Source: Lasiosphaeria ovina (taxonomy: Eukaryota > Ascomycota > Sordariomycetes > Sordariales > Lasiosphaeriaceae). Taken from it: a DNA stretch of 64,000 nucleotides. This document shows, in pieces, positions 34,199-46,051 of the stretch. Under the pieces are notes generated by a model, which did not search any database, was not told where the DNA came from, and saw only the letters and a list, made by a program, of their open reading frames with translations. The stretch is taken from the NCBI GenBank assembly GCA_033439765.1, contig JAULSN010000006.1, positions 1,364,001 through 1,428,000 on the forward strand, in the 5' to 3' direction. Both the position numbers and the translations under genes were made by a program. The first letter of the stretch is position 1. Each line of letters starts with the position of its first letter.

Positions 34199-36099
34199 TT
34201 TGACAAAAGTCGAAACGTATTCCGGCTCTTCGTTGTCGGTCCAACCAACACTGTCCGACCAGCGAATGCTGGCAGACGACTTTCTTTGTTCTGAAAGTGT
34301 CAACTTTAACTGGATCTAGACTGTAGGCGACTATTGTCTAAGAAGAAACATACAACACGAAGGTAGATCTACTGTTGGCGAGTGCTGGTCCAATAGGCAG
34401 AGCTTTCTAGAAGCGCTAGGTAGAATGTGAGTAACTAGTCTTGACACCTAGGATTCGGAAGAGAAGTGGTGGTGTGAACGAGCGGGGGGTGATGGCCTAA
34501 AGACTGCCCTGAAGCGAAAGTGGCGAGGACCGAGGAAACGGCAGCGGGAAAGGGAATTGGCGAAGGAGGGAATAGAAGAAATTAGGACGAGGGGGCGATG
34601 GAATAAGAAAATGAAGGACCAATGCCATGGAGTGACAGAGTGCAGATTGCAGGCTGCGGAAGCGAGAAGGTTGGGTAGAAAAATATAGAGAACGAAGCAA
34701 AACAGATGCCCAGAAGGCGCGAAAAGAAAAAAGGATCACGAACTAACCTGCTGTGAGAATACAGTCTGGCCACAGTGTACCAAGCCCTGCTGTTAATTTC
34801 CTCAAGACAAAAGTGACGCGAAGAGAATTGAGTCGAGAAGACGAAAAATTCTCGATTCCTCACAGTGCTGTGAGAAAGAGAGGCCCCGAGGGGTTTCTCG
34901 TCGGCTCGCCGCGCACTTTTTGCGGGGCGCCCTATGATAATGTTAGATGTCGGGCAAAACACCTGAAAGAAAATGAAGGAGCGTATACTGACCGAGCGCA
35001 CAAGCAGGTTCCGTGGAGAATATCAGTAGGTAGAGAAAGGTATTGAGGTTATCGACGTTCGCACGAGGTACGAGAGGTGCACGGGTGGTGTGTCTCCAGG
35101 TCGACAGTTATGTGAGGAAGGTATGGTGTGGAAAGGGCGGAGAAGAAGAGCAGGAGGGCAGGTCGAAAATTGTGGGGAGGCTTGAGGCAGGTCACCTAGC
35201 CTAGGATTTGGGGAGGGAAGGGGGGAGATACGGGAAGAACGGTGTGGAAGGTAGGAAAACGTATCGAAAGAGACGCGTGAAATGGAAGGTACGGAAACTA
35301 GGAAGCGAGAGGAAGGTACGGCAGGAGAGTGCACGAAGGTGGAGAGGGCACGCTAGGTGAGTGGAGGGGAGGTGGGGCGAGGTTGATCTGTATGTGATAT
35401 TTATCTACGGATGGTTTATAGGCCTGGAAAAGGTACTTTTAGAAAGACGACTGGCCTCCAGCCTATGGAGTCCTGAAAAGAAATTACAGGAGACCAACGA
35501 GATCGAGGCGATTATTTACTTGAACATGCAACAAGTGAAGTCCTTGAGCTCTTCTGACCCGCATTAGGAACCGACAGGGCAGTGGGGTACATGGATATAA
35601 TCCTCGAACTTATTAAGGACAGCATCATGGAGTGAAGCCAGTCCAAACACTAGCGATATTGTGACCTTATCGATAACATATTTACAGACGGATGGCTAGG
35701 TCCTTGGCCCGCCCGGGGCAGTGTGTTCTATCTTGTTATTCTTTTGGTTAGACAAGAAGGGAGCGGGAACATTTAATGCGGTGCTTAGACTCCGATATGG
35801 GAAGGAGATGTTCTGCTGTGAAAAAGCCAGTGTATCTGGTTGGCCGGGCGTCTGGTATTTGGTGCTTGTAAGTGAGACGGATGTCGTTGAAATCGCATCA
35901 CGTGGAGTTGGGGGTTCTAGCTGGTGAATGGGTCACAGGACGCGCAGGGATGTGGTGTACCCACTTTCCTGAACGAGCCGGTAGAGGCAACCTTCGTGTC
36001 TCTCGCCATGGCAGGCATCACACTTTCGTGCGTTTACTTACAGCGCATGTTCAGGAGACATTCTTGAAAGTGCCAAGCCGAATCCCATCTTCGGCCAAG
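34199..36099. other. Long divergent intergenic region, GNAT gene / arl2
   Basis: 1.9 kb. The stretch 34480-35400 is strongly purine-rich on the plus strand, that is pyrimidine-rich in the direction of the GNAT gene, typical of a fungal promoter or long 5' leader. The 8-mer GGAAGGTA occurs four times between 35116 and 35318. Several small ORFs in this region are low-complexity Ser/Phe-rich translations of the pyrimidine tract and are not called. Confidence 0.55.
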
Positions 36100-37080
36100 A
36101 TGCTCTCAATCCTCCGGAAAGCGAGGCTTAAGGACAAGGAGCTGAGGATTCTAATGCTGTAAGCCGCTGTGTTTGCTGCTCGTGCATGCAGGTACTGTAT
36201 TGTACTGTACTGTACTTTACAGTACAACACATACTACTGCGCCTGCTAACCACGCCTTTATTCCAGCGGACTCGACAATGCTGGCAAGACGACGATTGTT
36301 AAGAGGGTCATGGGCGAAGATGTCAACACCGTTAGCCCTACGCTCGGCTTCATCATCAAGACGATTGACTACGAAGGGTGAGTGGCCCAGTGACCTCCCC
36401 TGCCAGACCTGGTGCAAAGAAGAGGTCCTACGACTAGATGCTGACGTGGAAAGCGTGTCAACTCCAGTTACAAGCTCAATATTTGTAAGTTGACTGGCTG
36501 CCTCTAGCTAAAACAGCCGCCCGGTGCTAATCAATGGACCCATAATGTGCAGGGGATGTGGGCGGCCAGAAGACGTTGCGGTCATACTGGAGAAACTACT
36601 TCGAAAAAACGGACGCCCTAATTTGGGTCGTTGATGCCACGGACCGGCTGCGAATCGACGATTGTCGAGATGAGCTGCATGGGCTACTTCAAGAAGAGGT
36701 ACAGAGTACCATTTCACCTCCATATCCGACTTCAACGGACGTTACTTGGGCGGTGATGACAGCTGACACTGAATCGTGATAAAGCGACTTTCAGGGGCGA
36801 GCTTGCTCGTCTTTGCCAACAAAACTGATGTTCAGGGATGCATGTCTGGCGATGAAATATCCAAGGTTAGTTGTGCATTTTCGGTGGATTTTCGTCTCCT
36901 GTCTCTAGGGAAACCGCAGAAGCTAAACCTAGTATCCGCTATGTACAGGCCCTTCGACTAGACGAGATCCGAACACATCGGTGGAACATCCTTCGGTGTA
37001 GTGCCATCACGGGAGAGAACCTAAGGGAAGGCTTGGCCTGGGTGGTTGAAGATGCAAAAGCCCGTCTTTTCTTGTACTGA
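36100..37080 (+). CDS. arl2: ADP-ribosylation factor-like GTPase Arl2
   Basis: Six exons: 36100-36158, 36267-36377, 36468-36484 (17 bases), 36553-36698, 36785-36865, 36949-37080; 181 residues. Small GTPase that controls tubulin folding with cofactor D (fission yeast Alp41, budding yeast Cin4). All GTP-binding motifs are present: GLDNAGKTT (P-loop), SPTLGF (switch I Thr), [16 protein letters not shown] (switch II), ANKTD and CSAITGEN. The N-terminus is [14 protein letters not shown], without the Gly2 that is usual in animal ARL2 and needed for myristoylation, though Arl2 is not generally myristoylated. The 17-base exon encodes part of GYKLNI and is required for the frame. Intron 1 carries a perfect 10-bp hairpin. 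Confidence 0.93.
36200..36227 (+). other. Hairpin in arl2 intron 1
   Basis: TTGTACTGTA at 36200-36209 and TACAGTACAA at 36218-36227 form a perfect 10-bp stem with an 8-base loop, inside the 108-base intron. Function unknown; possibly a remnant of a short palindromic repeat. Confidence 0.7.
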
Positions 37081-37947
37081 GGCATGCATCTTGCCTTTAA
37101 TCTTTTCCGTCTTTTTTCTCGGGGTTTTGTGAGAATCAAGGAGCCAGTACCTTACGATGAAGAGGAGGAAAAGCATGGCTCTGCTGAACAGCGGACGATC
37201 TTTCTACGTACGAAGTACACGTGCAGACAGATACATGAGGTGGTAGCGAAAAACGACACCATATCGCTAGTTCTTGACAGCCGGTTTGCCAAGGTGGGGT
37301 GGGTGCTGGCTGAGCTGCACTAGGATCTTGCCCTAATGTAGGGCAGCAGCGGCGAGGGAGAAATCAAAACAAAACAAAAACCTAAAAACAAGAACCACCA
37401 CCTAAGCCGGGATCCAAACAATAAATACTTCTAGAGTAGTTAAAGATGAACGCTGCACACGAGCGGTACCTGCATTTAGGTAACACAAGTAGCATCCAAT
37501 GCTCATTCAGCCGAGCATTCGAAACATTGAAAGGCTTCCGACTCTCTGTCACGAAAGATAATTCCCGTCAGGTTCCATGACATGGATGAGCTGGTCAAAG
37601 AGCCTGGCGACACAGTGCAAGGTTCTGAGACAGGCGTATTTCGACTGGCTCAGCAGCGGCTGATGGGATCTATCTACTGGCGGCGGAGCTAACGAACCCC
37701 TCAAGCCCCGTCCCAAGTCGAGTCCCGCACGAGCCACGAGCCACACCCGCCAAATGGAATCGCAGCCAGAACGGTTCAAGACCATCAAACTGCCCCTCCG
37801 CAGCACTCGCATGATTTAACGTTCAGGGTTGCATGTTGACTCGACCACCCTGGGATGATCCCGTCAGTCGCGTACCTTGCGTGTGTGTGATGGTCCCGAT
37901 GTGCCCGATTCCGCCCCGATATCCAGCCTGCGCACCTAACTTGAACC
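37081..37947. other. Intergenic region
   Basis: About 870 bases between arl2 and the DUF4045/gelsolin gene, both on the plus strand. No feature beyond presumed terminator and promoter is seen. Confidence 0.55.
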
Positions 37948-40900
37948 ATGTCGGACGAGGTATCTGATTTTCTTCGGTCGGTTGAGCTGTTGAAGGGACG
38001 ACGCGAGGAGGAAGACGAGGCGCGTTCGCGCGAACTCGAGGAAAAGATTCTCCAAGAAAAACGAGAACGCCAGGCGCGACGTGCAGGTACGCCAAACCCC
38101 CCTCTCCAATCCGCTGCCACATCCCCCCTCCCTCTTTTTGCCTTTGCAGTTACGAAGTTACGCAAGGACAATTGTTGCTGTTGCGGAGCCAATCCCTCGT
38201 TGAAGGCGACCCGAGCCGGTGCAGGTTTTGGTGCAGGTTTTGGTGCAGGTGCTGGTGCAAGTGCGTGCAGGTCCTGGCGCTGGGGCCGGTACGGTATACC
38301 TGCTACCTACGCGACTTTGGTGCCGGTCGGTGCTTGGTCCGCGATAGCATCTGCCAACACTTCCTCTGCCTGTCCATGTCTCCATGGATTGTGTATTGAC
38401 ACATATCCTACCTCGATACCCCAGAGCCCGAGCCCGGGCTCCGTAGCTGTGTGTGCGCATGAGATGAGCGGCCCACTGACTTGGCTTTCTTATCCATCGC
38501 AGAGCGCGCAAGATCAATTTCTCCACAGAAATCATCACCGGTCAACACCCCGTCGCCTTCTGCCCAGCGAACAAACCGTGCCCTGGCTGCCGACGACACA
38601 TTGCTGACCTCGCCGGGACTTGAAAGTTCTGGCAGCCCCCGGGCACGCGTCGCCCGCTCGTCGGAAGCTATGGACAGCACTACCGACTACTCCAACTCGA
38701 ACTCCCCCACCAAAGAAAACGACTCGCCGTTCGACTCGAAATTCAAGCGGTCGAGTCTTACCCTGACCTCGCCCTCGGTCGGCGGACCGCCCTCTCGCTC
38801 GCCCCTTTCGTGGCAGCGCCGCCCCCCATCTCAAGCGTCGGACCGGCCCCGGCCGCTCTCCGTTGTTGCTGCAGAAAACGCGGCTGCTCGATCATCTCCT
38901 AACCCCCCCCCCTCTGAGCCAACGCCAACGCCAGCGCCAGAGCAGACCCTGACGCGTGACCAGATTGCGCAGTCGCTGGCAGGCAAGGACCCAACCTGGT
39001 TCCGCCAGACGGCCGACCGCGGACATAACTCGCCGGCGTACCGGCGCAACCAGGTCGAGGATACCGACGTTGTGGACATGTCGTCGTCGCGCGTTCAAAT
39101 GGCCGGAATGTCGCGCAGTCCTCCGGCCGCCGAACCGTCTAGAGACAGCCCGGTCCCTGCTGCGCCCGACTTCTCTGCGCGGCACAGCAAGATTGGATCG
39201 CCACTTGTTCTCAGTGGTCCTCAGCGCCTCGACCCCCCAACTGGAGAGACCGGCGGCGGCGAAGAAGCATCGTCGAGCGATCGTCAGCCGGGTCTACCCA
39301 CTGGCGGGCGTACGTCGCCAAGCAGGCCAGTGTCTCCAACCAAGGGAATGGGCGGATTTGTGCAGAGCGCCATGATGAAGCGCTCGGATAGTGTAAAGCG
39401 TTGGAGTGTTACCTCGCCAGGAGGGCTGCAGCGTGCAGATTCCTCCGTATCTAGCAGAGGCGGCCTCGAAGGTGCGCCAAAAGGCAACCGTCCAGCCAGC
39501 ATGCTCAGGGACGGTTCGACGACGCCTTCGTCTCGGCCAACTTCGAGTCACGAAAAAGAGCCCGAGAACTCGACTGCCGCGACCTCTGCCACGGCCTCTG
39601 CCACGGCCTCTGCCACGGCCTCTGCCACGGTCCCCGATGAGGCTGCCCCGACAGAGCCCGAGGAAGAACCTGAACAGACGACTCCGCCAGTAAGCCCGTC
39701 CAAGACAATGGATCCGCGGAGATGGAGCCCGACCAAGTCTTCTAGCTGGCTTGAGGCGGCTCTCAACAAACCCGAATCACCAAAACCGAAGCCCACTCCG
39801 CCGCCTTCCAACCAGCCAGCTTGGATGGTCGAGCTGAACAAGGCAAAGGCCCAAAAAACCAATATTGGAAGTGGAGATTCTATTCGCAGTCCGTCTCTTC
39901 CTAAGAAACCCGAGATCAAGACTGGCGGTCTTTTGAAGTCTACGCCGATGGGTGCGGGCGCGGGTCCAGTCTCCGCTGGCCTGGGCGGTTTTCCGCGTGT
40001 CTCTCCGAGCGACAAGGCTTCGCCTAGTCCCTTCCGGGGAAGCTTCGCGAAGCCTCTGTCAAGACGAGGGAGCGAGGACCCAGGGAGTAACAACCCAGAT
40101 GGTTCGAGCGATTCTTCGTCACTGACAAAGACGAAGCCTGAAACACCACCGGTAAAGGACTTTCGAGCAAACCTCAAACCGCGCGTGCCGCCCCCCGAGA
40201 CAGGGACAGGCAAGCCTGATGAGCTGAAAAACGTCTTTGGTAACTTGCGACGAACAAAGACACAGAACTATGTGGCCCCTGACGAGCTGAAAGGCAACAT
40301 TCTACGAGGTAAGGCAGCACTGAACACCACAGGCGGCCCCCAGAAGAACGAGCGCAAGGATGAATTCAAAGATGCGATTCTCAAGAAGAAGGAGGAGTTT
40401 AAGAAGGCGCAACAGGAAGGCCGGGGAGTCACAAAAGGCCCTGGATCATCCAGCTCGCTTGATGAGAAATCTATTCCCGAAGGGCTTGCGAAGAAACTGG
40501 AAATCACCCGGACCGGCAACACTTCGAGGCAAGGCTCAACAACTTCAATAACTTCTGACTCGACTTTAGATACTCCACGTCCTCTCCAAGATTTGGCACG
40601 ACCCAACCATCTCTCGGCTTCTGCAAAGAGAGACCTGGCATCAACCCCTAGATTTTCCCCCGAGATGGTGAAGGATCCGGTTTTCAAGCCGAAAAGCCCC
40701 CCCATTCTCCAAAAAGAGACTGGTCTCTCCAGCCGACTTCAAAGCAAGGTCAGCGGCGGAGGATTGGCTGACCGGTTCAACCCAGCATTGGCCGGCTTGC
40801 TTGCAAGGGGCCCTCCTCCCGCTTCTGGTCCACAGAAGAGCCCGGACACTTCCTTGGGCACCCCAACATCGAAATCAGTAGGGACAGAGGATGCTGCCGG

Positions 40901-43268
40901 ACCCGGCCCTCAGCTAACGCACATGACGAAAGGACGAGCTCGTGGCCCTAGGAGGAAGGCTCCAACTTCTGTTGCTGGTGCAAAGCAAGCCGAGGAGCCG
41001 AAGGAGCCCGAACCCAAGGAGCCCGAGCCCAAGGAGCCCGAGCCCAAGGTGGTCCAAAAGCCCAGTGAGCCTGTAGCTCCCAAGGAGCCCAGAGAGTCTG
41101 TCAAGCCGGAGGTGACGGCGACGTCCCCGGTGCAGAAGAAGCCTCCCGTTACCTCCCCGAAGCCTCAAAAGTTTGTCACGACTCCGACTCCGAAGCCAGA
41201 AACCATCACCCTTGTAGATTCTAGAAGGTCGCTCGTGCAAGAAAAGCCTACAAGGGCGGGGGAGAGCGTAATCCCGTTAGTTGACTCGTCTAATCGAGTA
41301 TCGGAGGTAGAGCCGAGGTCAACTGGCCGGCCTATCCAGCTGGTCGACTCTTCAATCCGGACGCGTCCGCGATCGCCAACCAAGGTCCATGAACAGGTGG
41401 CGGCACTTGCAGCGAAGAATCAGCAAGCGTCGAAACCGACAGAGCCGGCAGATCAGCCAGTATCTCAACCCCCCTCTCCCAAGAAGCTTGTGTTGAAGAG
41501 GATTTCAAAGTTCTTGGACGACCAAGAGACACCGATCCCAAAACCAGAGCCTGAAAAATCGCGGCCATCCTCGCCCATAAGAGGACGATCATTCCCTGAT
41601 CCCACAATCACAGTGCCGGGAAAACAGCCATCGAAAGACAAGGCCGACTCGGCGCCTCCGGTTCCTGCCAAGAACAACACTGCTCTATTTAGCAACCCGG
41701 GGCCTCAGGTCTCTGCGAAGAGCAACGCCACTCTGTTTGGTGGTGTTGGCTTGGGCCTGAGCCGGACAGCCGTTAAGCCCGACTCGGGATCTGCCGGGGA
41801 CGGAGCAGACGCGCAGACCGAACAAAGCCCTCGCCTGCCTCCCAAGGGTGCCAGGCCGTTACCCCCGCCTCCCAAATTGGCAAGAACGCCACCCAGGATA
41901 AAGTCCCCAACACGGTCTCCGTCGCGATCTCCGAGCAAGTACAGCCTCGACGTATCAAACCTGTTTTCCGACTTTTTCGGGCCGGAGCGGCCGAAGCGGG
42001 GGTATACGGCAGATGCGGCCGACATCCTCATGCGCCGACCCGTGATGGGCTCTACAGTCAAGACACTGAGGACCCAGCTCTTCCAAGTGTTCGGCGATGG
42101 CAAGAAGCTCCCGGTGCCGGCGCACCACGAACGGGTGCTCTTTGAGCGCGAGATGTATCTCTGCCCCCACTCGTTTACCGACAGTGCCGGAAGAAAGGTG
42201 AATGAGGTTTACTTTTGGTCCGGTGATGAGGTGCCCGAGTCGGCCTTGCAGGATGCCGAAGTCTTTGCGCGGCGGGAAGCCAGGGCATTTGGTGGGAAGC
42301 TCGTGAGGCTATCGCAGGGCAAGGAGACGGCCGAGTTCGTGCAAGCCCTCGGGGGCATTGTGATTGTGCGTCGTGGGTCGAGCAACAAGTACGACTCGTT
42401 AGCACCGAACATGCTCTGTGGTCGCCGCTATTTGGGGCAAGTTGCTTTTGACGAAGTCGATTTCTCGCCGGCGAGCCTCTGCTCGGGCTTTCCGTACCTT
42501 ATCACCCAGCAGGGCAAGTGCTACCTTTGGAAGGGCAAGGGCAGCGACGTGGACGAGCTGGGTTGCGCCCGGCTCGTGGGCATGGACCTTGCGCTTATGG
42601 GCGAACTGGTAGAAATCGAAGAGGACAATGAGCCTGATAGCTTCTGGGACATTTTTGGCGGCGGCGCCAGGGCGCCTTCGGCCGACCACTGGCGCCTGAA
42701 GCCAAACTACGACAAGTACTGCGGCCGGCTGTTTTGTTCCAACTCGGCCGACAGGCACCAGGTCAGTCTGCCCTTGTCGTTGCTCCAACTTGCCAGGCCA
42801 GCCCGGCTAACGCATGACCAGATCTCGGAGCTCTTCCCCTTTAAGCAGACCGACCTGCTGCCCAGCAACATCTACGTCCTCGATGCCTTCTTTGAGATGT
42901 ACATCATCGTCGGCGCGCAGTCGCAGCACCAGTACCCCGCCTTCCGCAGCGCCCTCGACTTTGCCCAGGAATATGCCATCTTGGCGGCCGGCATGGAGGA
43001 CCGTCCCTTTGTGCCCATCTCTACAGTCGTCCTCGAGGGCATCCCGAGAGACCTGAAGAGCGTCTTCCGCAAGTGGCAGGACGTGGCCAGCCCCACGATC
43101 ACGAACCCGCCCAGCTACCAACAGCAGCCACAGACGCCGGGCGGAGGGAGTGGCAGTGGCAGTGGCAGTGGCAGTGGCAGTGGCAGTGGGAATCTGAAGC
43201 GCGGCAGGAGCTTGAGGATCGTGCCACTCAACCAGGCGCTTCAGGCTGTGTCGTTGACCGAGTCATGA
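37948..43268 (+). CDS. DUF4045 / gelsolin-domain (villin-like) protein
   Basis: Three exons: 37948-38086, 38503-42761, 42822-43268; 1,614 residues. The N-terminus is a charged helix (MSDEVSDFLRSVELLKGRRE) typical of fungal DUF4045 proteins. A very long disordered Ser/Pro/Lys-rich stretch follows (about 50-1180) with phosphorylatable SP/TP sites. The C-terminal part (about 1225-1560) contains gelsolin-type repeats: NEVYFWSGDEVPESALQDAE, GRRYLGQVAFDEVDF and NIYVLDAFFEMYIIVGAQS. Gelsolin/villin repeats bind, cap or sever actin filaments in a Ca2+-dependent way; that activity is inferred. The second intron (42762-42821) is 60 bases, has GTCAGT, GCTAAC and CCAG signals, and lacks stops in frame, so it could be read through. 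Repeats: KEPEP x3 near 41000, a 12-base Ala/Thr/Ser repeat near 39590, and (GS)7 near the C-terminus. Confidence 0.85.
43147..43189 (+). repeat. Hexanucleotide repeat coding Gly-Ser
   Basis: About seven GGCAGT units in frame encode alternating Gly and Ser close to the C-terminus of the DUF4045/gelsolin protein; a likely flexible linker and a site of replication slippage. Confidence 0.9.
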
Positions 43269-43927
43269 AGGAACACGGGGGATGCCTGCCGTGTGGGCAG
43301 TGTGTCCGAGTTGGCGGGACGGGGTTAATCAATATACAACTATAATCTTTGTTGTGCCCATCCAAGCCTGCCTGCTACCTATGTACGTGCCCGGCGAAGA
43401 TGGGATGATGCTTGCGGATGGTTAGGCCGCCAGTTTCTATGTATGTGGAATGTTTATGTCCTTTAGCTGTTGGCTCGGGTAGGAACTTGGTAAAGCTATT
43501 TCGCGTGGAATGTCTACCATGGCCATAGCCTGACTAATTAGTATTGGCAAATGAGCTTGATGAGCTTGATTCTTTCATGGGAACCCGTTCCGGGACTGTT
43601 TTTATACCGTTGTCCCCCGTGCTGTTCATATCATATGAGAGTTGTATGTGTATTAATTGTGTGTCGGCTTGTGGAAAGACGGCTCGGTCTGAAATGCCGA
43701 GGAAATAAAAAATCAAAATGAAACCCCATGGTATCGAGTTGCGCCTGTCCTTTTTTGCCCTTTTTCCTTTTAAAGCCGTTTGCCGCTTATATCCATTGCG
43801 CCTTTTGGTAACTAACTCACCAAAGCAAAACCCCCATGTCCGTTCTGTTTTGTTCTCCCCCCCCCCCACATGAATCATACGTACCAACACACGAGCTACA
43901 CGCCATCCTGGCCCTCGCCTCCGTGTC
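43269..43927. other. Convergent intergenic region
   Basis: About 660 bases between the 3' ends of the gelsolin-type gene and med10. Nothing beyond presumed 3' UTRs and a poly-C run near 43860 is seen. Confidence 0.6.
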
Positions 43928-44653
43928 TTATTGCCCAGATGCTGTGCCCACGCCAGCACCTCCTCCTCCACCCGAGGCTCCTGCTGCACCCGCACTCGGA
44001 CCAGCATTAGTATCACTGGTGGGGCCACCCGTAGTCGCCATCAACAAAGCAGGCGGGGCAGGGCCGGGGCCGCCCGTGGCGGCGACGACGCGGCGCACGT
44101 CGTCGCGCAGCTCGGGCATAGCCGTGTCCATCTCGTGGGCCAGCACGTCGCGGAAGGCGGCGAAGGCGCGCGTCTTGCCGCGCGTCACCTGGTTCATGCG
44201 CCGCACCAGCTCCACGAACTCGCGCGTGTAGATGTCCGGGTTGCGCCCGTTCTCCACGTACCGGAACAGCGGCTCGGGGATCCCCGGGCCGGTCGCCAGG
44301 GTTTCGGCCGCCGTGCGGTGCATCGCGAGGAGCGTCGTGTCGAGGGATTGCCTGTTGGGCTATGGGGTTAGCGGGGATAAGGGAAGGGAAGGGAAGGGAG
44401 GGGAAGGGAAGGGAAGGAGGAGGGGGAACGGACAGGTCCTGCGCCAGCGCCTCGCGCGAGGGCCGGCCGCCGCTGTCGTAGTTTTGCGTCTGCGCCATGA
44501 CCTGGAACACGTCGGCCAGGATGTGGTTGATGCTGTCTGCAGTAGAGAGGGTCGGTCAGTCAGTGAATGTGTAGGACAGGACAGGACAGGACAGGACAGG
44601 ACAGGACAGGACGTACCGAGCAGCAGCTGGTGGTCGGCGTTGACGGGCGCCAT
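43928..44653 (-). CDS. MED10: Mediator complex subunit 10
   Basis: Three exons: 44653-44617, 44536-44434, 44351-43928; 187 residues. Med10 (Nut2) is a middle-module subunit of Mediator, the bridge between activators and RNA polymerase II. The conserved core reads DSINHILADVFQVMAQTQNY, then IPEPLFRYVENGRNPDIYTR and EFVELVRRMNQVTRGKTRAF, followed by FRDVLAHEMDTAMPELRDDV. A Gly/Ala/Pro-rich disordered tail ends the protein. Both introns contain pentanucleotide repeats, and intron 2 uses a GTCCGT donor. Intron phases are consistent (Gly and Leu codons split). Confidence 0.93.
44381..44415. repeat. (GGGAA)n microsatellite in med10 intron 2
   Basis: Seven pentanucleotide units, (GGGAA)3 GGGAG (GGGAA)3, on the plus strand within the 82-base intron. 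Confidence 0.95.
44573..44612. repeat. (AGGAC)8 microsatellite in med10 intron 1
   Basis: Eight perfect AGGAC units on the plus strand fill the 5' half of the 80-base intron, starting only four bases from the donor site. Confidence 0.95.
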
Positions 44654-45078
44654 GGTCGCTTTGGCCGCAGGCGGTATGCTCTCGTGCTAGGAAGGAAGGA
44701 AGGAATGTCGGGTAGGTGTCTCCGCTCCTCTTATTTGGGGGGGATTTCTCGGTCGTGGGAAATGGATGCGCCGCGAGGTTGAAGCTGTTGAAGCTCTCAG
44801 CTGTCAATTGTCGAGAGCGATAAAGACGTGGTGGGGCATTGATTGATTGATCTGCAGCAGCCACACCTTAACGTTATTCCACATCTGCCGCGACCGCCTC
44901 TGGCCGGTCATACGTAACCCTAACCCTACATACCTTTCCACTTTCCACTTCCACTCAGCTCACTTGCACCAACAAAGAGTCCCAGGGATTGAGGTATTGA
45001 TTACAACATGAAATAATTCCCGTATTAACTATCTCCTAAAAGCTACTTCTTTGGACCCGAAACTTACAAAAGACGGGC
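44654..45078. promoter_or_regulatory. med10 upstream region with telomere-like box
   Basis: About 425 bases upstream of med10 (-) and downstream of the LIM-like gene. CCCTAACCCTA at 44918-44928 reads as TAGGGTTAGGG in the direction of med10; such telo-boxes occur in promoters of translation and housekeeping genes, but a chance interstitial repeat is also possible. Confidence 0.4.
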
Positions 45079-46018
45079 CTAGCGACCAAACAACCTCTTC
45101 AGCTCGGCGTGGACACTCCGGCGCTTGACAATGCCAACGCCCCGCCTTTCCCCCTTTTCCACCACCCCAGCAGGCTTCGCATCCGCCCTCATTCTAGCCG
45201 TGGCCGTCTCCTCAAACACCAGCCCCGTGCTCGGCTCGGCTCTGCTGTTGCGCCGCATCCTGGCCATGATCTGGCCGCGGCCTCTGAGCGGAGTGCCGTG
45301 GATGCTACCGTTGGTGTTGGTGTTGTCATTGTTCCCACCAACATCGGCGCCTCTGCGGAGCAGTGTGCCGTCTCTGTAGTCGCGTCTTCCGGGCTGTCCC
45401 GTCGAAGCCGACGAGGGCGCAGTGCCCGCCCGCTTGAGCGGCTGGAACCGCTCCAGATACTCGGACGACGACAGCGCCGTGTTAGCCGCCCGGTGCAGCT
45501 GGGCCGTGCTCTGCAGCACGCGCTGGTCCAGCGCGCCGTGTCTCTGGCCGCCGCCGCCGTGCGAGTCCTTGTCTTGGCGCCGGACATGGCTTACACTGGA
45601 GTAGTACCCCGACGGCGCGCCAGTGCGAGTGCGGTGGCCTGCTTGCCCACTGTCGCTGGCGTCAGACGACAGCGAGTCGGGGGTCCCTCTCCCGTGAGAC
45701 GGCGGGGGAGACGGGTATTCTGGCGGTGTACGGTATGTGTCAAAGGTCGACGACGAGAGGTTGGCGTCGGCGTTGACGCGCGCCACCAGCAGCGACGACG
45801 GCAGCCGGAGAGGCTCGTTGCTGACGAACGAGGTGCCGCGGTGGTCGAACCCTCCGCCGCCGCCGCCGCCGCCGCCGTAGTGTGACATGGATGTCGACGA
45901 CGACGATACAGACTGCGTGGGGCTGACGGCTGTAGGCGACATGCGGTGCTGCCGTCCGTCTGGGCAGATCGTTGCGCACGACGAGTGGTTGCTGCGGCGC
46001 CGTGGCCATCTCGGCCGC

Positions 46019-46051
<33 letters not shown>

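Noticed and set aside
34582..35001. Minus-strand 139-codon Ser/Phe-rich ORF
   Set aside because: Translation of a pyrimidine-rich leader or promoter tract; no conserved pattern.
45109..45885. Plus-strand ORF of 258 codons opposite the LIM-like gene
   Set aside because: Antisense shadow of a GC-rich coding exon; Arg/Val-rich composition with no domain.
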